A DNA stretch of 64,000 bases. It comes from Mesostigma viride. Taxonomy: Eukaryota > Streptophyta > Mesostigmatophyceae > Mesostigmatales > Mesostigmataceae. The position numbers were made by a program, and so were the translations under genes. Positions 20,806 to 29,879 of this stretch are shown here, piece by piece. Location: positions 3,710,193 to 3,774,192 of the forward strand of contig RPFO01000276.1 in the NCBI GenBank assembly GCA_009746045.1, in the 5' to 3' direction. Position 1 is the stretch's first letter. Each line of letters opens with the position of its first letter. The notes under the pieces were generated by a model. The model was not told the DNA's origin. It did no database searches and was given only the letters and a program-made list of their open reading frames with translations.

Positions 20806-21077
20806 GCCCCGGGCAGCCTCCTGGTTTGTCTGTAATATGGAGGCAGATGGTACGCAAGGATAGATGGCAAGTAGTGATGAAGGATCTACCACCCCCAAGC
20901 CTGTGGGGGCTCCGCGTGTGACCAAGTATGGCATTCATAGCGATTCGGGCCGCGGTGCCCACACCCCTGTAACTAGGACCTAGATAGCTTACACCATCCA
21001 TTCCATCCCATGTTCCCCTCCCACTGAGGACTTATGCTCACGTGACGCAGTCACGTGTCTATTAATTAATAAATTAA
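20806..21077 (+). mobile_element. 272-bp retroposon (SINE-like) insertion
   Basis: Flanked by the 10-bp direct repeat TTTACTAACG at 20796-20805 and 21078-21087, both from the array. It ends with hairpin CACGTGAC-GCA-GTCACGTG then a TTAATTAATAAATTAA tail, the same plan as the LINE ends here. No frame; whether it is a SINE or a LINE tail is not settled. Confidence 0.7.
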
Positions 21078-21248
21078 TTTACTAACGTTAGTCCACAGCC
21101 CCCTCTGCTAACGTAAGTGCCCTCCCCCCCTGTTATCGTTAATGCCCACCCCCCTTAAAAAATTAAATTAAATTAAATTATAACATGCCTCCGTGGGGAG
21201 ATCATGTAGCACATATTCCGTGATGGATGGGGTGGAGGAAGCCGCCTG

Positions 21249-22477
21249 GCTGCTGAGCTCCCCACCATCCCCACCGCCACCGCCACCCTCCTCGCCTCCA
21301 CCCCCCCCCCCTCCGCCTCCACCGACTCCATCACCGCCCAGCTCCGCGACATTGACCAACGTCTTAAGGATAATGCCATCGCTATCGAGGTCCTGCAGAA
21401 CACCGCGGGCCTCACCGCCCAGGCGGTGAAGGACATTGCCGCCAAGCCAACCTCTGCTGGCCTGGCCGGCGATGCTCCTCCCATCACGACCTGGGCGGAC
21501 ATGCTTAAGCAGCACACCACCTCCACCACCTCCGCCGTCGCAGCCCAGCTCCAGCGGCAGACGCTTGACCTCCGCGAGGAGGCCGAGCTTGCCAAGCGCA
21601 GCCTTAACGTCATTGTCAAGAACCTCGACATGGAGGAAGGTGAGAATTCCGAGAAGCTTGCACGTGCGTTTGAGAGAGAAATTCTTAGTCGCATGGGCCT
21701 TACTGGTGAGATCGACCTGGTCGCCCACCGCCTTCCCCGCGCGCGGGGTAAGGCAGGGCCGCCCCCGCTCCTTCTCACCTTTAAGACCCCGGCGGACAAG
21801 ATTTCTTTTCTCCGACGCCGCAAGCGGCTCGAGAAGACTCTCTTCACCCTTGACGACGACTTGACCCTGGCGCAGCAACAACGGCGACGGGAGCTATGGC
21901 CCACCTACCTCCAGCTCCGGAAGACCAAGGCGGGGCAGCCGGTGTACTGGAAGGGGGCGGCCATCTACGTCGGCCACAAGCCCTGGCAGGCGACCCCCGC
22001 GGCCCCAACGACTCCAGACGCCCCAGCTTAGGGGAATACAGCAGTAGTAGTGTAGAATAGATAGACCGTGGCCATGCACATGTACGCCTCCTAGAGGCAC
22101 TATCCTAGCTAAGCCACACGCTTTATTTAATCATGTACATGTGTGCCTATGATGTGCCACACTCCAGATGATGCCTAGCTTTATTTAGCTATGTTGTGCC
22201 CATGCAGGGAGTAACTCTCTGCTGAGACGCCATGCCCTAGCCTTTTTGTATAGCTCTGCTGATCTTCCCCCCCATGACAGGCTCCCCCTTCGCTGGGCAT
22301 AGCTTGAAGATCATGGGGATGCAAGTGCCCTGGTGCACCTAGAGCAAGGGTCCTTTACATCCCCACCCTTGCAGGAAGTAGCTTAGGATGTATGATAGGC
22401 CATATGCCCCCTCTCAAGGGCTATGTGCTACATATACTCCCAACGGAGTTATGTTACAATTCAATTCAATTCAATTC
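21249..22477 (+). mobile_element. ORF1-only LINE copy nested in the previous one
   Basis: 1,229 bp in the opposite orientation, flanked by the 10-bp duplication AAGCCGCCTG at 21239-21248 and 22478-22487. It holds an ORF1 C-terminal half, a ~400-bp 3' UTR, stem-loop 22430-22454 and an (AATTC)n tail. No ORF2 lies between ORF1 and the 3' end. Confidence 0.85.
21318..22031 (+). CDS. LINE ORF1 protein (L1-like), 5'-truncated
   Basis: RNA-binding ORF1p-like protein of a non-LTR element. A helical segment (ITAQLRDIDQRLKDNAIAIE) suggests the end of a coiled coil. An RRM-like region follows (SLNVIVKNLD...REILSRMGLTGEIDLVAHRLP...PPLLLTF), then a basic C-terminal domain with FLRRRKRLEKTLFTLDDDLT. It matches the ORF1 at 49330-50690 motif by motif (HRLP, RRKRL, TLDDDLT, YWxGxxxxxxHKxW). 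It is cut at the 5' end by the insertion junction and a C-homopolymer at 21301-21312, so the true start is missing. A shorter in-frame GTG start at 21426 has no support. Confidence 0.8.
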   Translation, partial: STDSITAQLRDIDQRLKDNAIAIEVLQNTAGLTAQAVKDIAAKPTSAGLAGDAPPITTWADMLKQHTTSTTSAVAAQLQRQTLDLREEAELAKRSLNVIVKNLDMEEGENSEKLARAFEREILSRMGLTGEIDLVAHRLPRARGKAGPPPLLLTFKTPADKISFLRRRKRLEKTLFTLDDDLTLAQQQRRRELWPTYLQLRKTKAGQPVYWKGAAIYVGHKPWQATPAAPTTPDAPA

Positions 22478-23099
22478 AAGCCGCCTGATCGAACTATCCT
22501 AACTCTAAGCTATCTAGAAAATACTAACTACACTACTCATCAAAACGCCTCCTCCGCTTGGGGGGAGGGGGCTTGCCCACAGGGTCGGGCGTGTGCGCCT
22601 TGACAATCTTCTTCCGCCGTGTCTTGTCCTGCATGGCAGTCCAAGACGGGAGAGTCCCACCCCCCTTCACTAACGTTATTCCCCAGCCCCCTCTGCTAAC
22701 GTTAGTGCCCGCACCCCTTTACAAACTTTAGTGCTCGTGCCCCTCTGCTAACGTTAGTGCCCGTGCTCCTTTATTAACGTTAGTGCCCCCCCCCTCCCCC
22801 CCCCTCTGCTAACGTTAGTGCCCGTGCCCCTTCACTAACGTTATTCCCCAGCCCCCTCTGCTAACGTAAGTGCCCGCGCCCCTTTACAAACTTTAGTGCT
22901 CGTGCCCCTCTGCTAACGTTAGTGCCCGTGCTCCTTTACTAACGTTAGTGCCCAGCCCCCTCTGCTAACGTTAGTGCCCGTGCCCCTTCACTAACGTTAG
23001 CGCCCGTGCCCCTTCACTAACGTTAGTGCCCGTGCCCCTCTGCTAACGTTATTCCCCAGCCCCCTCTGCTATCGCTAATGCCCGTGCCCCTTTATATTT

Positions 23100-23525
23100 G
23101 GACCAGGAACACATCCCACAACTAGGCTCGACTATCCCACAACCAGGAACCCATCCCACAACCAGGAACGAGTATCCCACAACTGAACTAGGAACGTGTA
23201 TCCCACAACCAAGAACAAGTATCCTACAACCAGGAACGTGCATCCCACAACCAGGAACGTGCATCCCACAACCAGGAACGACTATCCCACAACTAGGAAC
23301 GTGTATCCCACAACCAGGAACAAGTATCCTACAACCAGGAACGTGTTTCCCACAACCAGGAACATGTATCCCACAACCACGAACGAATTTCCCACCACCA
23401 GGAACAAGTATCCCACAACCAGGAACACATCCCACAACCAGGAAAGTGCATCCCACAACCAGGAACAAGTATCCCAAAACAAGGAACACATCCCACAACC
23501 AGGAACGTGTATCCCACAACTAGTC
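23100..23525. repeat. 21-bp tandem array, second block
   Basis: About 20 copies of the CCAGGAACGTGTATCCCACA(A) unit, some shortened to ~17 bp. Probably continuous with 19405-19560 before the other arrays and insertions came between. Confidence 0.93.
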
Positions 23526-23974
23526 GCGCAGTCGGTCTGAATGACTGGCATTATAACGAGCGTCATATTCGTCTCCGGCTTGGCAGTGCCGTCATCCTGC
23601 ATACAAAAAGCACATTGGAGCCAGCACTTTCCCGCGGGTTGTAGCCGATATTCCTCCATGCAGCGATATTCACCAATGCGCTATCAATAAACAAGTCGAC
23701 ACCATCCGGGTATGTAAAAAAAGCACGCTGCTGGCCACGACGGTCACGGCGATGATGAACGACAATAACAAGAACGCCTAATAGCAGGCGTCATACAAAC
23801 TAGAACAGACTGGAACAACTACTTACCCGGTCGTCTGTGATCTTGACACAGAGCCTGGTTTACAAGGAAGCGAGGGAAACCGGCCACTATGAGCACCCCT
23901 ACTTAACCCACATAATGAAGGTTAGGAATCCTCCCCATCATGCTAACCGTAGACTCGGTGAAACGCCCCATGCT
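23526..23974. other. No gene recognised
   Basis: Unique-looking DNA between the 21-bp array and the right inverted repeat. No domain or splice pattern seen. Confidence 0.4.
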
Positions 23975-24248
23975 ACAAATACGATAGCCCAGCAACGACT
24001 ACTTGCGGCCATCACCTTGTCCAGTTCTGGCTGGCTGTGCGGCGGTAATTTTACCAAGTTTAAAAATGTTACGCCGCACCAGTCTGTGCTTTTTTACGTA
24101 GTACCAGTGTAGTGTAGAAATCTGCCAAAAGAGCAAACGCCCAAAGCCAACTTCCAAGACGCCCAAAGCCAAATTCCAAGACGCCCAAAGCCCAAAGGCG
24201 GGCGAGTCTGGCGCGGCGCCGGCCATTGGGCCCCGGAATAAGAAATAC
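23975..24248 (-). repeat. Right terminal inverted repeat
   Basis: Inverted partner of 14790-15065, lacking the GAGGCCGGCAGC segment near the inner end. Confidence 0.8.
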
Positions 24249-25023
24249 CGTTTGTCCATTGTCCAGTACCCTCGTGTTCGTTATGGCAAAAAAAAAAAAA
24301 AATTCGGCAACATGCATACGAAATGTGCTTATTTTCTACGGCTGTCCGGTCTCCGACTGTTTCAGATCTCGATGATGGCAATCAGAATCTGCACTGTGCG
24401 GCGTGGGCAACAACAACAACAACAACAGAAGCTGCACGTCACATGCCAAGGAATTGGCCCAATTTGAGCGGCACGGACCAAAATCTGATACGCGCAAGGC
24501 GCAACCCCGAAAATTAATAAATTAGCCGAAAATGTGCTTTTTTTCCTACGGTAGTCCGGTCTCTCACCAACAGTTTCATCTCGAATGATCGCAAAATCTC
24601 ATTGCGCGAAAAAGTTGAAGCCGGAGTCCTGGTGGACTCCGCGAATGGAGTGTCGTAGAGTCTCGTCTCGTTGGTAAGAGGGTTTGGTAAGTTACAACCT
24701 GGTTACAACATAAAGAATCCTGAGCAGAGTCAGAGCCTTTCCACATATGGTGACGAATTAGTGCGAATTAGGAGGACTCGGATTGGTCCGGACCGCAGTT
24801 CCAGGCTCGAGGTCTAATTCGGCGCGGCGAATTAGAATGAATTAGCGGTGAATTAGTCGGGACGGGGTTTCCACATTCAGTTCCGATCCAACGGCGGCGA
24901 ACAAGTTCCCGCCTTTTTGTGTGCATCATGGCACGTGCTTGACCCTAAAAGTGAAAACTGCACCCCGTCGCCCAGCATTACACGCCATAACCATCTGGCA
25001 TCGCTGTGATTTTAAGCCTTGCA

Positions 25024-25188
25024 ATGGCTGAGCCGCCGCCTCCGGCGCTGATGTTTAAGACGCAAGAAGATGTTCTTGAGGCCGAGGTGCGCGGCCAGAT
25101 CACAGCGGCCTATGCCATACATTGGATTAGGCGCCTTAACGAACTGAGTCGAGGGAAGCGAGGAGGGGACGCGATGAGCGCCATCTAA
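25024..25188 (+). CDS. Short hypothetical frame near the left end of the Harbinger-like element
   Basis: 54 residues starting MAEPPPPALMFKTQEDVLEA. PIF/Harbinger elements usually carry a second (Myb/MADF-like) gene, and the position fits, but no domain can be recognised in so short a frame. May be an exon or noise. Confidence 0.3.
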   Translation: MAEPPPPALMFKTQEDVLEAEVRGQITAAYAIHWIRRLNELSRGKRGGDAMSAI

Positions 25189-25904
25189 GCAGTTGCTTGT
25201 CATGTCTATACGCCCGGGCATCTCATGATCTGTCTACCATGCACGCATTTTCCTTGGATGAATCGAACAGCTTTTGACATTTTAATGGCGACAATGAAGT
25301 CCGGCCACGACAATATAGCGCTGCTCAGAGCTTCGTTGCCGAGAAAGGTTTAAGAGGTGCTTTTTCCGGGCAGATAATGTAACTCTGCCTAGACCCCGGT
25401 AGCTTTCAGCACGCGCATATTGCTTGAGGCAAGCGAGCCACGACGCCTGCAGGTGCTCCTGCCGAGGTGGAGACCTCCGAGAGCACGTGGATTAGGCTCA
25501 TGCGTCACAGCAGCATCGACCTTCATTCTCCTGGTGTACGTGGAAGGTCACTTTTCAGGATTAACATATCTGAATGTTGATTGCCTGTTCATTTTCCGTC
25601 AATTGAGCAGCGATTGAAACCATGAGCCATGCAAGTGTAAGGTACAGAATTCAGTTGATGAACCCAAGCAGGTAATGTGCAAAATAGATGAACCCGAGTA
25701 ATATGTGCAGATGTTTCGTCCCACTGGCTGTGTGCTATTGCATGAACCGTGTAGGCCCTTGGCGTGTACTCACTTGCTGCAACCGTGCCCACAGCTGCTT
25801 GTCAATACACGCGGCAGGCACAACGACTTTTGCCGCGAGGTGAAACATTTAACTCCCCCACACCTTGCATTTTTCACTCTTTCTTTTCCCTATCCATCCT
25901 ACCC

Positions 25905-26620
25905 CCCAGCACACACACACGCCCACATACATACACATGCACATAAATGTTCACACACACATGCACACACGCACGCATACACACATGCACACATACACAC
26001 ATGCACCCACGCACACATGCACACATGCACACACGCACACACGCACACATACACACATGCACACATACACACATGCACACACGCACACATGCACACACGC
26101 ACACATGCACACATACACACATGCACACACGCACACATGCACACACGCACGCATACACACATGCACACATACACACATGCACACACGCACGCATACACAC
26201 ATGCACACATACACACATGCACACACGCACACACGCACACACGCACACACGCACACACGCACACACGCACACACGCACACACGCACACACGCACACACGC
26301 ACACACGCACACACGCACACACGCACACACGCACACACGCACACACGCACACACGCACACACGCACACACGCACACACGCACACACGCACACTCGCACAC
26401 TCGCACACTCGCACACACGCACACACACACACACGCACACACGCACACACGCACACACGCACACACATGCACACTGTGACATACACATGTATGCACACAA
26501 TATCACACACATGCACACACCCACGTGCGCACATGCACGCTAACACATGCACACAAACATGTGCACACACCCACGAGCACACGTGCACATGCATACAAAC
26601 GCACACAAACACAGGCCGAC
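25905..26620. repeat. (CACACG)n / (CACATG)n hexamer array
   Basis: A long purine-pyrimidine alternating tract with ACACGC units in the middle and ACACATGC/ACACATAC variants at the sides. Open in all forward and reverse frames (HTRTHA, VCVCAC), none of them genes. Alternating purine-pyrimidine DNA of this length can adopt Z-form. Confidence 0.93.
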
Positions 26621-27813
26621 TTGCACACATGCGCCACACACATCAATCCATCACCAATAAACGGGTTGCTTGGACCCAACGACCTTCTTACTCGCCTGTC
26701 CACCCAATGTTCTGCCCATCCTCCCGCCTGCCCGCCTGCAAGTCTGCCACCCGCCTATCTGCCCACCCATCTGTCAACCTGCCTGCCTGCCTGCTTGTGT
26801 GCATGCCTGCGGGCCTGCATGTGCACCTGCGCCCATGCACCTGTTATGCCCCCATGGCACGTATATGCAGCCTAGCTAGTTGAGTGTCTCTTTGCACGCG
26901 CACATGGGTGGCTACATGGGCATTTGCCTGTGTCTTGGGCTGGGGCGTTGGGCTGATTAGTTCAAGAGTGGGCGGGAAGACGGTGGTATAATTGGGTGGG
27001 TAGGGACGGAGTGGATGGATGATTGGGGGGGTTGGATGCGGGTGGGACTCAACTTAGTGTTAAGTCCAATGTTGCCTATAGCATCAACAAAAATAAGCGA
27101 GAAAGCAGCCTAAATTCAAGGAGCCTACTTTTTGTAACATGTGCCAAACTGCAATTAATGGTTGCAGGCTCACAAGCTGCCAGATTCATAACGCACATGG
27201 AATGAAATGCATGGTTACAGGACAAGCGTGTGGTTGGAAATCTTACAATGCCTGGCAACGTCTCTTTCATGTGCCCACTGAGAACCGCTGTTCTTCGACA
27301 CAAGAAGGCTTTGGCAAGCAACGAGCTTCGGCCAGGGCCTTCATTTCAAGGAACCGTGTGTAAAGCAAGAACTCAGGATTTACAAACAGAAACTATACCT
27401 AACTTTGCGACCTTCATGCAGTATGTCATGTGCATGGCTATGTAGTATGTGCCAACAATCACAACGAAAACGTGCGAAATTGCAAACATTGCCATGGAAG
27501 GGCAGGAGCCACGCACGCAGCAAATTAAAACGGTTCGTGAACCAGTCTGTCGGGCATAAAGACAGCATAGTCTGGCCAGCAATAATGCAGTGCGATGCGA
27601 GACAAACTCGGTAAATATGGGCAGGCAGGCGCAGCTCGTCCTCAGCAGTGCTATCTAACGTGACGGCGCCTTATTTCCGCGTGCACGGTGCCGAACATGG
27701 CACTGGCCTGATTCCAGTTGCAGCAACGCCAGATGCCTTCCCGTCATAGAGCAGAGGCTTCACGTACGTCGCCATCGTTGGCTACCAATCGCTATGCTTC
27801 CCGTGATAATACA

Positions 27814-28293
27814 CTACGCGTCCGAACAAAATGTCGAGAAAGCAAACAATCTACACGCGAGAGAACTGGGCTGATAGCTTTTCAGTACTGGTTTTACCGT
27901 GCCTTCAAATTCCATTAGCTTACTTAACCATGGCTGACTAATTTTAGCTAACGCGATCAACATACACACTACACGATCAAAGGAATCACGGGTCATGTGA
28001 AATGTTGCACGGAAGTCCGCGTCCGTCATGACACCCCCTCGCTTTGCTGATTCCCAAAATCCACGTCCTGCGGCCCTATCATATGCCCACGGGCGACCGG
28101 GCTGCCACCCGCCTCGTCGGTCGTCTGGCTTGTCGTCCATTGCCATCCCCATCATCACTTGTGTGGCGGTTGCCATGTATTCCGCCTCGCGAGCCGCATT
28201 TTCCTGAATAATGCGGATCGCGGCCTGCTTCCTGCGTAGCTGCAGGTAGCGCACCAGCACGATGAGAAATATAACTATTAGTCTCGCGATCAT
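27814..28293 (-). CDS. Harbinger transposase-like N-terminal exon, partial
   Basis: The 159-codon frame starts with a hydrophobic stretch (MIARLIVIFLIVLVRYLQL). The convincing part is RPWAYDRAAGRGFW...GGVMTDADFRATFHMTRDSFDRVVCMLI, which follows the pattern just upstream of the DDE_4 domain in PIF/Harbinger nucleases (a D-x-x-F-R-x-x-F-x-M-x-R-x-S-F box). The frame then runs on probably into intron. The catalytic D-D-E part is not found to its left, so the gene is likely dead or interrupted. Confidence 0.55.
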   Translation of the reverse strand: MIARLIVIFLIVLVRYLQLRRKQAAIRIIQENAAREAEYMATATQVMMGMAMDDKPDDRRGGWQPGRPWAYDRAAGRGFWESAKRGGVMTDADFRATFHMTRDSFDRVVCMLIALAKISQPWLSKLMEFEGTVKPVLKSYQPSSLACRLFAFSTFCSDA

Positions 28294-28612
28294 GGCTACG
28301 CACTTTCATCCACTAACGCGCGGCAGCGATGGTGGCCGCACTGTCTTCCCGGCGTGCACGTGTTCCCCGCCCTTTTCACGTCGTGTTCCCCGCCCTTTTC
28401 GTGCATCGACCAAAAAAAAAAAATTAATTCTGACTGGAACTGGCCGGAACTGCTTTTTTCGAGTTCCAGGAGTTCCACCCCAGTTCCGGTCGAATTAGCG
28501 GTTAATTAGAATTACATTTCTAATTGGACGGCCCAATGTGGAAACCTCTAGTTCCGGAACCGACTGAATTAGGACCCTAACTCCCCGGAACTGACGAATG
28601 TGGAAAGGGCCT

Positions 28613-29367
28613 CAGAGATCAATCAGCCCGATGGTCTTTAATGTAGGTAGATGGTAGATAATTTAAATCACGTCAACTCCACGTTACAGTATCGTAGGCC
28701 CTCCGATACATGTACAATATAATAATATTCCGGCCCTCGGCCGCTATAGATTCTTCGATTGGTGGTACGACTGGTGGTACGATCGGCTGCTCATGTGCGG
28801 CGCGGGATCCAACTGACTGACTGACTCACTGACAGGTCAACTCCACACGCTCTCAGATCTGTACGTTGTCGAGGTGTTAACTAACCCTGCGTAACTTCCG
28901 GTACTTGCTGGTGGTGGCAGGAGCGTGAGCACGTTAGTATCCTGTGGCTGCGGGACAACCACTAGCCAGTATTAGATGCGGCGTATCCGCCGAAAGGATA
29001 AGACCGGCGTGCGCATTAAAAAAAGTTGGGTTTTACTGGAAAATTCTTATCTCTGACCAGCCCATGTGCTCAGCTCAGCATTAATTTGCACCGCTCTAAC
29101 TGGTCCATGTGAACGGCAAGTAATTATAAGCCCAAGCTTCAGTTGGATCGCCTCGCTACGACATTTCAGCAATCTAGTTGTCCTGAACTTCTCTTTATTC
29201 TCTGTCGACCCAATTGAGACGATGTGGCAAATAGCTCATTTTTTAATCTCGCGTAATCTCGCATAGCGCGGTTTGCTTTTCAGAATTTCAGATACCCGTG
29301 ATATCATGATGAGTTCAATACACACGCCTCAGCTGCACATCTGGGGCGTAACATTAACAACAACAGC

Positions 29368-29447
<80 letters not shown>

Positions 29448-29879
29448 GACAACAACATTATAGACGCTAGCACGCTTGACCCCATGGCTAGAGTAGGTGT
29501 GCCCACACGCCCACACGCAAATAGATGGCGTGGAAATCAACAACAAAAACAAAAACAACAACCACGACGACGACGACAAGAAGTAGATGGCTAGATGGCA
29601 ATAACAGCTGAAATTCCATTGCAGCCAGGTTGCAGGGAGGACTCATGGCGTTGCTCTCCAGAATGGTCTTCCCTTCAAAAAACGGCTTTCTAGCACGTAG
29701 AAATGATCCTATTGCCTAAGGAAAACCGTTTTGGCTGCTGGGATGCCACCAAATAGACTTGCCATGCCTTCGTACATTATGACGAGTACCCAAGGCTATG
29801 CCACGTTGTATATGCGAAAACAGGCAGAGGTGCCGCTTGTCCACCTTACCTTATAAGGACTTGACCTTTACTCGTTATA
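28613..29879. other. Intergenic region upstream of the phosphodiesterase gene
   Basis: No gene recognised. Contains a (CAA)n microsatellite at 29357-29446. The promoter of the plus-strand phosphodiesterase should lie in its right part, but I see no TATA box that I would commit to. Confidence 0.4.
29357..29446. repeat. (CAA)30 microsatellite
   Basis: About 30 uninterrupted CAA/ACA triplets; poly-Thr or poly-Leu frames through it are artefacts. Confidence 0.95.

Larger units (their letters stand above)
21157..22655 (-). mobile_element. LINE family B 3' fragment (outer insertion)
   Basis: Minus-strand copy in two pieces, 21157-21248 and 22488-22655 (about 260 bp), flanked by the 12-bp duplication CCCACCCCCCTT at 21145-21156 and 22656-22667. 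It carries the last ~40 codons of ORF2 (WTAMQDKTRRKKIVKAHT...RRRFDE, stop), a 3' UTR, stem-loop 21183-21207 and a (TTTAA)n tail. Interrupted by a second LINE. Confidence 0.88.
20586..23095. repeat. ~26-bp array with TAACGTTA core, split by retroposon insertions
   Basis: Units like CTAACGTTAGTGCCCGTGCC plus CCTCTG, each centred on the 8-bp palindrome TAACGTTA. Present at 20586-20805, 21078-21156 and 22668-23095. The gaps are insertions with readable target duplications, so this was one continuous array. Confidence 0.9.
14790..24248. mobile_element. Candidate 9.5-kb element with long terminal inverted repeats
   Basis: 14790-15065 and 23975-24248 are inverted copies, nearly identical for the outer ~165 bp (GTATTTCTTATTCCGGGGCC onward) and alignable for ~270 bp. 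CGTTTGT lies at 24249-24255, right against the end, and at 14779-14785, four bases away from the left end, so the target duplication is only a possibility. Long inverted ends of this size suit Mutator-like elements, but I see no transposase inside. The interior is satellite with nested LINE pieces. Two unrelated opposite copies of one MITE-like repeat is the alternative. Confidence 0.5.
24734..28612. mobile_element. Decayed PIF/Harbinger-like DNA transposon
   Basis: Ends read AGAGCCTTTCCACAT on the left and, inverted, AGGCCCTTTCCACAT on the right. Both subterminal regions are studded with GAATTAG/CTAATTC words and AGTTCCGG-like words. CAG directly outside both ends could be a 3-bp target duplication. 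Inside are a minus-strand frame resembling the N-terminal part of Harbinger nucleases and a short plus-strand frame near the left end, but no DDE catalytic exons. 0.7 kb of the interior is an expanded CACACG repeat. Confidence 0.6.

Noticed and set aside
25705-26883. 392-codon plus-strand frame rich in His-Thr
   Set aside because: Pure translation of the CACACG/CACATG array; all frames are open there.
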